Below, in pieces: positions 26,021-34,317 of a stretch of DNA of 64,000 bases. The stretch spans positions 1 through 64,000 of the forward strand of contig NZ_JAAAKW010000022.1 in the NCBI RefSeq assembly GCF_009905615.1, given 5' to 3'. The notes below the pieces were generated by a model, which saw only the letters and a program-made list of their open reading frames with translations, was not told where the DNA came from and ran no database searches. Origin of the DNA: Pseudomonas sp. SLFW. Its GTDB lineage: Bacteria; Pseudomonadota; Gammaproteobacteria; Pseudomonadales; Pseudomonadaceae. Position 1 is the first letter of the stretch. Each line of letters opens with the position of its first letter. Position numbers and translations under genes: made by a program.

Positions 26021-26177
26021 CTTCGCTGCCGTCGTGACCTCCGGCGTCTCCCACCGGTTCTGCGTCGAATTTGCATGTTCGGCCTGATGCTGTTTTGCCA
26101 TTCAGCGTCGATCACACATCTTGAGTTCGACACTGATCTCGTAGGAGACGCCGGAGGTTACGACGGCAGCGAGAAGG
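26021..26177. repeat. Inverted pair of the GCCGGAGGTTACGACGGC repeat
   Basis: Left copy 26021-26054 (CTTCGCTGCCGTCGTGACCT...) and right copy 26141-26177 (GTAGGAGACGCCGGAGGTTA...) are reverse complements with few changes, enclosing 86 bases. It is a doublet like the one at 50071-50178. Confidence 0.85.
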
Positions 26178-26186
26178 CCTACCGCC

Positions 26187-26732
26187 TCAGCCTAAAAACG
26201 CCTCAGTCGAAATGACCTCCGCATAGGCAAACCCCAACGCCGACATGAACGCTGCATGCACCTGTGGGGCGGGAACAGTCGTGCCGTTGAATTCCAGGTC
26301 CCGGGTCGCGCAGGCGTCATGGATGACGTTGACCTTGTAACCCAGATCCGCTGCTGCACGAACCGTGGCGTCGATGCACATGTGGCTCATCGAGCCGATC
26401 ACCACCAAGTCCTCGATCCCCTGTTCGTCCAGCAGCGCCTTCAGGCCGGTCTCGCGAAAGGCATTGGGAAAATGCTTGAGCACCACTGACTCCTGCCCCT
26501 GATTCGCCACTTTGGGGTGCAACTGCGCGCCCTCCGAGCCCGGCACGAAAAACGGGGCGTCGGTGCTGGTGAATTCGTGGCGCACGAAGATCACCGGGTG
26601 GCCTGCATCACGGCTCGCCTGAACGACACGGGCGGCGTTGTCGGCGGCGGCGTCGGCACCCGTCAGCGGCCATTTGCCGCCGGGGAAATAATCGTTCTGG
26701 ATGTCGACGACGATGAGTGCGGTGTGGGACAT
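26187..26732 (-). CDS. Cysteine hydrolase, isochorismatase family
   Basis: A 181-residue cysteine hydrolase. The catalytic aspartate is in VVDIQNDYFPGGKWPL, the lysine region follows in the VVLKHFPNAFRETGL strand, and the nucleophile is in VIGSMSHMCIDATVRAA. It could hydrolyse nicotinamide, a carbamoyl or a similar amide; the exact substrate is not visible. It diverges from a GlxA-type regulator across 103 bases, the common layout for such a regulated pair. Confidence 0.9.
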   Translation of the reverse strand: MSHTALIVVDIQNDYFPGGKWPLTGADAAADNAARVVQASRDAGHPVIFVRHEFTSTDAPFFVPGSEGAQLHPKVANQGQESVVLKHFPNAFRETGLKALLDEQGIEDLVVIGSMSHMCIDATVRAAADLGYKVNVIHDACATRDLEFNGTTVPAPQVHAAFMSALGFAYAEVISTEAFLG

Positions 26733-26835
26733 GTCTGTTTCCTTGGTGGGATGTGTGTGGTGTGGCGTTCAGTATTGACCTCTCTGTCGCGCAGGAGGAT
26801 TGTCAGCACCGACATATGGCGAGGGAAAACTGACA

Positions 26836-27837
26836 ATGAGCGTTGAACGGGCGGTGGCCGACATCGGGGTGCTGATTTACCCCGGCGCGCAAATGGCGGC
26901 GGTGCATTGGCTGACCGACCTGTTCGAAGTCGCCAACCGCATGGCGGACGAACAGCAGTCTTCGCAACTGCCACGGCTGCGGGTCAGTCACTGGCAGGTT
27001 GATGCGCAATGCGAACCGCAGCGGGTGTTCGAGACGTTTGCCTCGGACGGGCAGGGACCGTTGGCCGCCGTGCTGATTCCGCCCTCGTTGATTGGGCTAC
27101 CGGGAACGGAGGCCATGGACGGCCTTTCGCGCTGGGTGCTGGCCCAGCATGGGGCCGGAGCGACCATCGGCACGGTGTGCCTGGGCGCTTTTGTCCTTGC
27201 GCAGACGGGGCTGCTCGACGGTCGTGCCGCGACCACCCACTGGAGTCAGGCGAGTCCTTTGAGTGAACGCTTTCCCAACATCAAGGTGAATGTCGACAAG
27301 CCCATCATCGACGACGGCGACATCATCACCACGGCGGGGCTGATGGCCTGGTCCGACCTGGGGTTGCGTCTGGTGAGCCGATTGCTCGGCCCCGGGATCG
27401 CCTCCCGGACGGCACGTTTTCTGGTGATCGAACACAGCGAAAGCGAGCAGGAATACGGCAGCAACTTTGCGCCGATTCTGAACCACGGCGATGCCCCGGT
27501 GTTGAAGGTCCAGCATTGGCTGCAAAGCGTCGGTGCGGTGGACGTGTCGGTCGATGAGATGGCGCGGCGCGCCGGGCTGGAGGAGCGCACCTTTCTGCGA
27601 CGCTTTCGGGCCGCAACGGGCCTGAGACCCACCGAGTATTGCCAGCATCTGCGAGTGGGCAAGGCACGGGAGATGCTGGAATTCACCACCTCCACGGTCG
27701 ACCACATCGCCTGGACCGTGGGCTATCAGGACCCTGCGGCTTTCCGCTCGACCTTCAGAAAAATTACAGGACTGGCCCCCAGCGAATACCGCACCAAATA
27801 CGGCGTTGGCTCGCAGGGGGTGTCATCCCGTGGTTGA
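26836..27837 (+). CDS. GlxA-family AraC-type regulator with DJ-1/PfpI domain
   Basis: A 333-residue regulator: N-terminal class I glutamine-amidotransferase-like/DJ-1 domain (IGVLIYPGAQMAAVHWL, then TVCLGAFVLAQTGLLDGRAATTHW with the nucleophile-type cysteine), and a C-terminal AraC HTH pair (LEERTFLRRFRAATG and TVGYQDPAAFRSTFRKITG). ATG 26836 follows GAGGGAAA and aligns with the family better than an upstream GTG. It probably controls the divergent cysteine hydrolase (inference). Confidence 0.93.
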   Translation: MSVERAVADIGVLIYPGAQMAAVHWLTDLFEVANRMADEQQSSQLPRLRVSHWQVDAQCEPQRVFETFASDGQGPLAAVLIPPSLIGLPGTEAMDGLSRWVLAQHGAGATIGTVCLGAFVLAQTGLLDGRAATTHWSQASPLSERFPNIKVNVDKPIIDDGDIITTAGLMAWSDLGLRLVSRLLGPGIASRTARFLVIEHSESEQEYGSNFAPILNHGDAPVLKVQHWLQSVGAVDVSVDEMARRAGLEERTFLRRFRAATGLRPTEYCQHLRVGKAREMLEFTTSTVDHIAWTVGYQDPAAFRSTFRKITGLAPSEYRTKYGVGSQGVSSRG

Positions 27838-27903
27838 ATCATGAGTCACTCGACGCCCCGCGCTGTCCAACGCGACAGCTCTCTTCTGGAAGACCGACAT
27901 TTC

Positions 27904-29025
27904 ATGCTCATGAACGGACTCACTCGCCACGCCCATGCCCTTGCCGCCGCGCTGCTGCTGGCGTTGCTGGCCGGGTGCGGCTCGCAGCGGACTCAGGCGC
28001 CGCCACCCCCGCCCGACGTGGTGCGCAGCGAAATCGTGCGGCTGTTGCCTGCCAGCGTGCCGGACCGCAAAGGCTGGGCGACCGACATCTATACCGCGTT
28101 CGATGCGCAGAAAATCGACCCCACTGTCGAAAACCTCTGTTCGGTGCTGGCGGTGGCGGAGCAAGAATCCAACTATCAGGTCGACCCGGCCGTGCCCGGC
28201 ATGGGCAAGATCGCCCAAGACGAGATTGACCGTCGCGCCAGCAAGGCCCACATCCCCAATCTGCTGGTGCGCAGTGCGCTGGACATCCGCTCGCCCACCG
28301 GCAAGACCTACAACGAACGCCTGAGCGCGGCCCGCACCGAAAAAGACCTCAGCGCGATTTTCGACGACTTCATCGGCATGGTGCCTTTGGGCCGCACGTT
28401 GTTCGGCAACTTCAACCCGGTGCACACGGCCGGGCCGATGCAGGTCAGCATCGAGTTCGCCGAACAGCAGGCGCGGGGCTACCCGTACCCCGTGGAGGAT
28501 TCAATTCGCCATGAAGTGTTCAGCCGTCGCGGCGGGGTGTATTTCGGCATCGCCCATTTGCTCGGCTACCCGGTCAGCTACGACAAGCCGATCTACCGCT
28601 TCGCCGACTTCAACGCCGGTTGGTATGCCAGCCGCAACGCTGCGTTTCAGAGTGCGGTTGCGCGCTTGACCGGCAAACGGCTGGCGCTGGATGGCGACCT
28701 GATCAGCTACGGTTTCGGCCCTTCGCTGGGGCAGACCGAACTGGCCGTGCGCAGCCTGCACACGCAATTGGGCATGCGCAATCCGACCATTCGCAGCGCG
28801 CTGGAAAAAGGCGAGACGCTTGAGTTCGAAGACACCGATCTCTACAAACAGGTGTTCGCCCTGGCGGACAAGGCGGCAGGCAAGTCGCTGCCTCGGGCGA
28901 TTTTGCCGGGCATTGTGCTGGAAAGCCCGAAGATCACCCGCAAGCTGACCACCGCTTGGTTCGCCCAACGGGTCGAAGAGCGTCGCGTGCGCTGCATGGC
29001 GCGGGCGTCGGGCGCGTTGAAATGA
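27904..29025 (+). CDS. DUF1615 lipoprotein
   Basis: A 373-residue predicted lipoprotein: the signal ends in the lipobox LLALLAGC, followed by a Pro-rich linker. The body matches DUF1615 (CSVLAVAEQESNYQVDPAVPGMGKIA, HTAGPMQVSIEFAEQQARGYPYP, YGFGPSLGQTELAV). The QESNYQ...GPMQVS pattern looks like a lysozyme/transglycosylase-type fold, so a periplasmic cell-wall role is possible (inference). ATG 27904 or 27910 starts the signal; an upstream ATG adds 21 polar residues. Confidence 0.87.
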   Translation: MLMNGLTRHAHALAAALLLALLAGCGSQRTQAPPPPPDVVRSEIVRLLPASVPDRKGWATDIYTAFDAQKIDPTVENLCSVLAVAEQESNYQVDPAVPGMGKIAQDEIDRRASKAHIPNLLVRSALDIRSPTGKTYNERLSAARTEKDLSAIFDDFIGMVPLGRTLFGNFNPVHTAGPMQVSIEFAEQQARGYPYPVEDSIRHEVFSRRGGVYFGIAHLLGYPVSYDKPIYRFADFNAGWYASRNAAFQSAVARLTGKRLALDGDLISYGFGPSLGQTELAVRSLHTQLGMRNPTIRSALEKGETLEFEDTDLYKQVFALADKAAGKSLPRAILPGIVLESPKITRKLTTAWFAQRVEERRVRCMARASGALK

Positions 29026-29119
29026 AGGCGACCGCTGGTCATATTCGTGGCACCTCTGGGCGTCGACTGCTTCGAACCTGAGACAGCCCGATCGTTGGGC
29101 TCAGCAGAGAGAGGTGCTT

Positions 29120-29365
29120 ATGTCAGTCGATCCCACCACGCCGATCACCCGCCCCGAAGAGCTGCCGACCGCGGATCAGGACCTCGATCCCGATGCCAAG
29201 GATGACGAAGACTTCGAGGAGGACAAAAAGGAAAGCGCTGAAGCGCGACCCGAGGATTGGCAAAAGCCCGACGCGCCGCGTCCCCCGGACTGGAATGAGC
29301 CGCCGGCCGCCACTCCAGTGCCTCCGCCCGACGAGCCGACGCCGCTGTCCGATGATCTGCGTTAA
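29120..29365 (+). CDS. Small acidic Pro/Asp-rich hypothetical protein
   Basis: An 81-residue protein of low complexity: an Asp/Glu-rich first half (DPDAKDDEDFEEDKKESAE) and a Pro-rich second half. It is likely disordered, with no signal or membrane segment. ATG 29120 follows GAGAGAGG at good spacing and an intrinsic terminator follows, which supports a real gene. Function unknown. Confidence 0.68.
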   Translation: MSVDPTTPITRPEELPTADQDLDPDAKDDEDFEEDKKESAEARPEDWQKPDAPRPPDWNEPPAATPVPPPDEPTPLSDDLR

Positions 29366-29380
29366 CAAACCTGTATCTGC

Positions 29381-29415
29381 GCCGGAGCGAACACGATGTC
29401 CACTCCGGCCTTTTA
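29381..29415 (+). terminator. Intrinsic terminator
   Basis: Stem GCCGGAG (29381-29387) with CTCCGGC (29403-29409), then CTTTTAT, 16 bases after the acidic protein gene. Confidence 0.8.
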
Positions 29416-29442
29416 TCGTTGTGAATCAGGGAGCTTTTGGCT

Positions 29443-29997
29443 GTGAAGCGTGAAACCGTGTCACCCGGCATTATCACCAGCAGCGTGCCGATTTCCGACG
29501 TCGAAACCGCCGAGACGATGCTGTTCGGCACCCCCAAGGAACGGCTGGATTTCTACCGAAAGGAAATCCAGTACGAGACCGCCATCCTGTCCAACCGCAC
29601 CAACGCCTATTTGTCGGCCCAGTCATTTCTGGTGATCGCGTTTGCCTCGTCGATGGCGAACTTGAATCCGGAGTGGGGCAAGCTGTTCACCCTGGTCGTG
29701 CCGCCGTTCCTGACGCTCCTGGGGCTGATCAGCTCGATGCACGCCTGGCCGGGGATTCGCGCGGCCTACGAGATCATCGATCATTGGCACTTCAAGCAAA
29801 GTCAGCTGCTGCACAGCCAGCCCGCCATGGGCTTGGCCTATGACGATTCGCCGTTGTTCAGTGAGCACGAGTCGAGCGAGAAGGGCTATCGGAAGTCGCT
29901 GATGTTCTCGATGCGCACGCCGTGGCTGTTCAGTGGGTTCTGGTTTTTGCTGGGCGCGTTTTCGATTTATGCGCAGACGACGGATATGGCGTTTTGA
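29443..29997 (+). CDS. Hypothetical membrane protein, 184 residues
   Basis: No family named. The protein has two or three membrane helices: FLVIAFASSMAN/LFTLVVPPFLTLLGLISSM as a hairpin and PWLFSGFWFLLGAFSIYA near the C-terminus, joined by a soluble stretch. The amphipathic helix DFYRKEIQYETAILSNRTNAYLSAQ precedes the hairpin, a pattern seen in small membrane-associated signalling or SLATT-like proteins. GTG 29443 is nine bases after GGGAG; an upstream TTG is less likely. Confidence 0.75.
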   Translation: MKRETVSPGIITSSVPISDVETAETMLFGTPKERLDFYRKEIQYETAILSNRTNAYLSAQSFLVIAFASSMANLNPEWGKLFTLVVPPFLTLLGLISSMHAWPGIRAAYEIIDHWHFKQSQLLHSQPAMGLAYDDSPLFSEHESSEKGYRKSLMFSMRTPWLFSGFWFLLGAFSIYAQTTDMAF

Positions 29998-30292
29998 GAG
30001 AAGCCGTACAGTTGGCCAAACTGTGGGAGCGAATTCATTCGCGAAGCGGTGGTGTGATTGATGGGGATGTGTCGGCTGTACCGGCCCCCTCGCGAATGAA
30101 TTCGCTCCTACAGTCTTGAGGGGGTCATGCTGCTGGGTGTGCTGCCTCATAAAGCGCCAGCATGAATCTGTGATCAAGCCCGCAATTTCCGCTGGGCGAG
30201 CCGGGCCCTCGTCAATCCCGACCTACACTCCATCATCGGCCCGGAAAGGCAGGCACACCGGTGCCCGGCCTGATCAACATGGAGGTGGTGTG
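29998..30292. other. Intergenic region with REPIN upstream of the DUF1652 gene
   Basis: 295 bases: REPIN 8 at 30021-30113, then a leader without recognisable genes. Confidence 0.6.
30021..30113. repeat. REPIN 8
   Basis: Inverted TGGGAGCGAATTCATTCGCG / CGCGAATGAATTCGCTCCTA arms between two plus-strand genes. Confidence 0.9.
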
Positions 30293-30571
30293 ATGCTGTT
30301 TACCCCGGAACTGCGCAGGACCCTGGAAAGCGCGTTTCTGCCCTTGGCCTGTGAATGCACCCTCATGCCCGGCGGCGGCCTGCTGGTGAAAATCTACGAC
30401 GCCACCACCGGTACCGTCGCCATGCAGGTCGAGAACGTGTCCATTTCCAATATCACCACCATGCGCGCCGTGGCCGAACTGGTTGCCGAATTGCGCTACG
30501 ACTTGCGCACCACCCGCACGCCCTTCGGCTCGACCCCGACACGCTTCGCCGCTGCCAGCGGGGGGCTCTGA
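30293..30571 (+). CDS. DUF1652 protein
   Basis: A 92-residue protein of DUF1652, a family almost restricted to Pseudomonas. The pattern ELRRTLESAFLPLACECTL...VKIYDATTGTVAMQV...MRAVAELVAELRYDL is clear. Function unknown; several paralogues per genome are usual. ATG 30293 follows GGAGGTGG, a strong ribosome binding site. Confidence 0.88.
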   Translation: MLFTPELRRTLESAFLPLACECTLMPGGGLLVKIYDATTGTVAMQVENVSISNITTMRAVAELVAELRYDLRTTRTPFGSTPTRFAAASGGL

Positions 30572-30825
30572 AAAGCGCCATCCGCCGCGTGGTCTATTAT
30601 CTTCACCGGCTACGGAACCTTTCGTGTACGGTGATGTTACCTTGACACCAAGCGGGCGGCGGGTTATTCGTCGCACCCGCTCGCCGTAGTAAAAGCGCTT
30701 TATATTGAACCAGTTAGGCCCCGATTCGGTTGCCGAATCCGCGCCTGACTCATTTTCGTGTGTTCGCCCGTCGTCGTGTCCTCCCTCTATCGGACCCGAC
30801 GAGCGCACCTTCAGGAGCCAACCTC
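30572..30825. other. Leader of the stressosome cluster
   Basis: 254 bases that should hold the promoter of the long signalling cluster. No terminator hairpin with T-run, REP element or certain sigma motif was found. Confidence 0.5.
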
Positions 30826-31677
30826 ATGGCAGTACTGCAGCAAACCACCGTGGAATCCCTAAAACGCGCCGAAGCCGAGCTGGCTTCCAGCTGGCGCGCC
30901 GATCTGGAGACGAGCGGCGCTACGCGCAATCTGAAAGCGGACGATGTCGACCAGCAGACCAAAGAGTTTTTGCGCCTTCTCATCGCCGTGCTGGAAAAGG
31001 GCGGCTCGCAGAACATCACCACGGCTGATTGGGACGAAGCCCGTCAGTTCCTCGAAAAACTGTCCCACCAGCGCGCGTTGGCCGGGCAGGATTCCCAGCA
31101 GACGGCCAGTTTTATTTTTGCTCTCAAAGGCCCCGTGTTCACGCTGCTGCAAAAGCAATACGCCGACAGCCCGATCGCGCTGGCCGAACAACTCTGGGAA
31201 ATCTCGCAACTGCTGGACGTGCTGGGCATGCACACCATTCGCACCTATCAGAAATCCCGCGAGTCGGTGATCAAGCGTCAGCAGGAAGAACTGCTGGAAC
31301 TGTCCACCCCCGTGGTCAAACTGTGGGACGGCGTGCTCGCCCTGCCAATGATCGGCACCCTGGATTCCCAGCGCACCCAAGTGGTCATGGAGTCCCTGCT
31401 GCAACGCATCGTCGACACCGGTTCCGAAATCGCGATCATCGACATCACTGGCGTGCCGACCGTCGACACCCTGGTCGCCCAGCACCTGCTGAAAACCGTA
31501 ACCGCGATTCGCTTGATGGGCGCTGATTGCATCATCAGCGGCGTGCGTCCGCAGATCGCCCAGACCATCGTCCATCTGGGTCTGGACCTGCAAGGCGTGG
31601 TCACCAAGGCCAACCTTGCCGACGCGCTGGCGCTGGCCCTGCGCCGTCTGGGCCTGACCGTCACCAAGGCGGTATAA
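30826..31677 (+). CDS. rsbR: RsbR-type stressosome scaffold (RsbRD_N plus STAS)
   Basis: A 283-residue RsbT co-antagonist. The helical N-terminal sensor (about 1-150, RsbRD_N-like, no haem or flavin motif seen) is followed by a STAS domain (160-283). The STAS phosphorylation positions are present: GVPTVDT gives T212/T215, and IISGVRP gives S238 where B. subtilis RsbRA has a threonine. It would assemble with RsbS into a stressosome. First gene of a co-directional cluster; rsbS starts four bases later. ATG 30826 follows CAGGAGCC. Confidence 0.92.
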   Translation: MAVLQQTTVESLKRAEAELASSWRADLETSGATRNLKADDVDQQTKEFLRLLIAVLEKGGSQNITTADWDEARQFLEKLSHQRALAGQDSQQTASFIFALKGPVFTLLQKQYADSPIALAEQLWEISQLLDVLGMHTIRTYQKSRESVIKRQQEELLELSTPVVKLWDGVLALPMIGTLDSQRTQVVMESLLQRIVDTGSEIAIIDITGVPTVDTLVAQHLLKTVTAIRLMGADCIISGVRPQIAQTIVHLGLDLQGVVTKANLADALALALRRLGLTVTKAV

Positions 31678-31681
31678 GCCC

Positions 31682-32044
31682 ATGGAGCGGATTCCGATTC
31701 TGCAAATGGGTGACTTCCTGCTGGTCACCATTCAAGTGGACATGCACGACCAATTGGCGCTGACGCTCCAGGACGACCTGTCCGAGCGCATCAGCAAGAC
31801 CTCTGCCCGAGGCGTGCTCATCGACATCTCGGCGCTGGACATGGTCGATTCGTTCATCGGCCGCATGATCGGCATGATTTCCGGCCTGTCCCGCATCATG
31901 GACGCCGAAACCGTGCTGGTCGGCATGCAGCCTGCGGTGGCGATCACGCTGGTGGAACTGGGCATGACCTTGCCGGGTGTGAGCACGGCGCTCAACGTCG
32001 AGCGCGGCATGACGCTGTTGCGCGAGCGGGCTTATTCCCAATGA
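31682..32044 (+). CDS. rsbS: RsbS stressosome STAS protein
   Basis: A single-domain STAS antagonist of 120 residues. The conserved phospho-serine lies in IDISALDMVDSFIG (S57, equivalent to S59 of B. subtilis RsbS). In stress RsbT phosphorylates this site and is released. ATGA overlap with rsbT (stop 32044, start 32041) shows translational coupling and fixed stoichiometry. Confidence 0.93.
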   Translation: MERIPILQMGDFLLVTIQVDMHDQLALTLQDDLSERISKTSARGVLIDISALDMVDSFIGRMIGMISGLSRIMDAETVLVGMQPAVAITLVELGMTLPGVSTALNVERGMTLLRERAYSQ

Positions 32045-32445
32045 GCGTGCGCAGCAGCGGCACCCAAGGCATTCAGATCGAACAGGATGTGGTGCTGGCG
32101 CGGCAACTGGCGCGCAAGCTGGCGCAGGAATGCGGCATGCGCCTGATCGACCTGACCAAACTGGTGACGGCGGTCAGCGAGCTGGCGCGCAACACCATGG
32201 TCTACGGCGGTGGCGGCGACATGGACTGGGAGATCGTCGAAGACGGTGCCCGCACCGGCCTGAGGTTGACCTTTCGCGACGAAGGCCCCGGCATTCCCGA
32301 CCTGAAACTGGCGATGACCGACGGCTGGACGTCGGGCGGTGGCCTTGGCCTCGGGCTGACCGGCGCCAAACGGTTGGTGGACGATTTCGAGCTGGACACG
32401 GCGCCCGGCGCGGGCACTCGGGTGATGATCTGTAAATGGACCTGA
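32041..32445 (+). CDS. rsbT: RsbT serine/threonine kinase
   Basis: A 134-residue GHKL-type kinase. The N-box is VTAVSELARNTMVYG, the G1 box is DEGPGIPDL and the G2 region is SGGGLGLGLTGAKRL. It phosphorylates RsbR and RsbS, then when free activates a downstream phosphatase. It overlaps the next gene by 10 bases. No RsbU is adjacent, so the partner may be the fused phosphatase encoded next or another protein. Confidence 0.93.
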   Translation: MSVRSSGTQGIQIEQDVVLARQLARKLAQECGMRLIDLTKLVTAVSELARNTMVYGGGGDMDWEIVEDGARTGLRLTFRDEGPGIPDLKLAMTDGWTSGGGLGLGLTGAKRLVDDFELDTAPGAGTRVMICKWT

Positions 32446-33449
32446 GACTGCACAGCAGCCTGACCCGCGTGTTGGCGATCGAAGACACGAGTCAGGTGGG
32501 GCACGCGCGGCGCATCGCGCAAAAACTCGCCGAACAGCTGGGCTTCGACGCCACGGATTCCGGTCGCGTGGCGCTGGTCGTCACGGAAGTTGCCAGCAAT
32601 ATCCTAAAGCACGCCAGCAACGGCGAGCTGCACCTGCGTGCGCTGCCGGGTGCTGTGCCGGGTGTCGAAGTCATCGCCATCGACCGAGGGCAAGGCTTCG
32701 ACCTGGACGATTGCATGGCCGACGGCTTTTCCACCCGGGGCACCCAAGGCATCGGCCTCGGCGCCATGCTGCGTCAGGCTCAGGTGTTCGATGTGCATTC
32801 GGATAACCGGGGCACAGTGGTGCTTACCCGGTTCTACCCGCGTCAGGCGACCGTCAAGGACGTGCGGCTCGGCGTCTCCCAACATTCGCTGCACGACGAC
32901 CCGGCCTGTGGCGATGCCTGGGAAGTGGCGATCACAGGGCAGCAGCTCAGCATTCTGGTGATCGATGGCCTTGGCCACGGCCCGGAGGCTGAAAGCGCGG
33001 CGAAGGCGGGTACCCTCGCATTTGGCCGCGAACCGTTTGCCGATCCGACCCTGCTGCTTGAGGAGATTCACCACGAGATGCGCGGAACCCGTGGCGGGGC
33101 CGTTGCGATCGCGCAATTCGATGGAGCACAGGACCGTCTGCGCTTCATTGGCATCGGCAACATCGGCGCGACGCTGATTGGCGAGGACAAACCGCGAGGG
33201 CTGGCGTCGCACCCCGGCATCGTCGGGCTGCAATACCGGAAGGTGCCGCCGGTGGGCTACCCTCAAAGCGCCGGACAGCTTTTGATCATGTACAGCGACG
33301 GCCTGCAATCGCGTTGGAATCTTCGCGATTATCCGGGTCTGATGTATCGACACCCGGCCATTATCGCGGCGGTGCTGCACCGCGATTTCTGCCGCGGCAG
33401 GGATGACGTAACGGTATTGGTGATGGCTCTGGAGACGCTCGATGATTGA
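32436..33449 (+). CDS. ATPase-SpoIIE phosphatase fusion (RsbT-like plus RsbX-like)
   Basis: A 337-residue two-domain protein. Residues 1-135 form a GHKL ATPase of the anti-sigma/RsbT type (LVVTEVASNILKHA N-box, IDRGQGFDL, GTQGIGLGA). Residues about 150-337 form a short SpoIIE/PP2C phosphatase (ILVIDGLGHGPEAESAAK, GGAVAIAQFD, LIMYSDGL, GRDDVTVLVMA) with metal-binding aspartates. RsbX dephosphorylates RsbR and RsbS to reset the stressosome; the attached ATPase-like domain could bind RsbS-like STAS proteins. It overlaps rsbT and the next kinase gene. Confidence 0.9.
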   Translation: MDLRLHSSLTRVLAIEDTSQVGHARRIAQKLAEQLGFDATDSGRVALVVTEVASNILKHASNGELHLRALPGAVPGVEVIAIDRGQGFDLDDCMADGFSTRGTQGIGLGAMLRQAQVFDVHSDNRGTVVLTRFYPRQATVKDVRLGVSQHSLHDDPACGDAWEVAITGQQLSILVIDGLGHGPEAESAAKAGTLAFGREPFADPTLLLEEIHHEMRGTRGGAVAIAQFDGAQDRLRFIGIGNIGATLIGEDKPRGLASHPGIVGLQYRKVPPVGYPQSAGQLLIMYSDGLQSRWNLRDYPGLMYRHPAIIAAVLHRDFCRGRDDVTVLVMALETLDD

Positions 33450-34317
33450 CAACCCTGCCCACGGCGCTCCTGAAGAGTCAGCGGAACTGAAGCAAGTGCG
33501 CAACGAGGCCGCCGCGTTGCGTGCTGAACTGGATGAGACCAATCAGGGCGTGCTCGCCCTGTACGCCGAACTGGACACCCAGGCCGAGCAATTGCGTCAG
33601 GCCTCTGATCTCAAGAGCCGCTTTCTGTCGTACATGAGCCACGAGTTCCGCACGCCGCTGGGCTCGATCCTGAGCATCGCGAGCCTGCTGAGCGACGAAC
33701 TCGACGGTCCGCTCAGCCCGGAACAGCACAAGCAAGTGACTTTCGTCAGCACGGCCGCCCGCGAGTTGAGCGACATGGTCGACGACTTGCTCGACCTGGC
33801 GAAGATCGAGGCGGGACGGATCAGTATTTCGCCCGCCTGGTTCGACATGTTCGACCTGTTTTCAGCGCTGCGTGGCATGTTCCGGCCCATCGTCGACACC
33901 TCGGCGGTGGACCTGATTTTCGAGGAGCCGGTAGGTCTGCCAAGGCTGTACACCGACGACAAGAAGCTCGCGCAGATCCTGCGCAATTTCATTTCCAATT
34001 CATTGAAGTTCACTCAGCGTGGTGAAGTGCGTGTGTCTGCCCGCCTCGAAAGCGAGCGGGAAGTGCGCTTCGCCGTGACCGACACCGGTATCGGCATTCC
34101 GTCGGAGCTGCACGGCGCGTTGTTCGAAGATTTCGCCCAGGTCGATTCACCGTTGCAAAAACGCTTGCGTGGCACCGGCCTGGGGTTGTCGCTGTGCAAA
34201 CGGTTTGCCGAGCTGTTGGGCGGCCGCGTGGGGCTGGAAAGCCAGCCGGGCGTGGGTTCGACGTTCTATGTGGTGATCCCGTTGGCGCTGGCGCAGGAGC
34301 ACGGCGATGAAAGCTGA
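33442..34317 (+). CDS. Cytoplasmic histidine kinase without sensor domain
   Basis: A 291-residue kinase. An N-terminal coiled coil (about 10-58, LKQVRNEAAALRAELDETN...) leads into HisKA with the H-box SHEFRTPLGS (H67) and HATPase_c (NFISNSLKFT N-box, TDTGIGIP, GTGLGLSLCKR). It has no membrane segment and no sensory domain, so input probably comes by protein contact with the upstream partner-switching proteins. Overlaps its neighbours at both ends (8 and 11 bases). Confidence 0.92.
   Translation: MIDNPAHGAPEESAELKQVRNEAAALRAELDETNQGVLALYAELDTQAEQLRQASDLKSRFLSYMSHEFRTPLGSILSIASLLSDELDGPLSPEQHKQVTFVSTAARELSDMVDDLLDLAKIEAGRISISPAWFDMFDLFSALRGMFRPIVDTSAVDLIFEEPVGLPRLYTDDKKLAQILRNFISNSLKFTQRGEVRVSARLESEREVRFAVTDTGIGIPSELHGALFEDFAQVDSPLQKRLRGTGLGLSLCKRFAELLGGRVGLESQPGVGSTFYVVIPLALAQEHGDES

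Larger units (their letters stand above)
25632..26186. other. Long intergenic region upstream of the symporter
   Basis: 555 bases without a credible gene. It holds the symporter promoter, an imperfect palindrome at 25917-25938 and an inverted pair of the GCCGGAGGTTACGACGGC repeat. Open frames here lack ribosome binding sites and overlap the repeats. Confidence 0.6.

Noticed and set aside
25880-26215. Small gene upstream of the isochorismatase-like gene
   Set aside because: The frame lies across the inverted repeat pair and has no ribosome binding site or known family.
30610-30645. EcfG-like GGAAC-N17-GTT promoter before rsbR
   Set aside because: EcfG is an alphaproteobacterial system; the match is short and likely chance in this genome.
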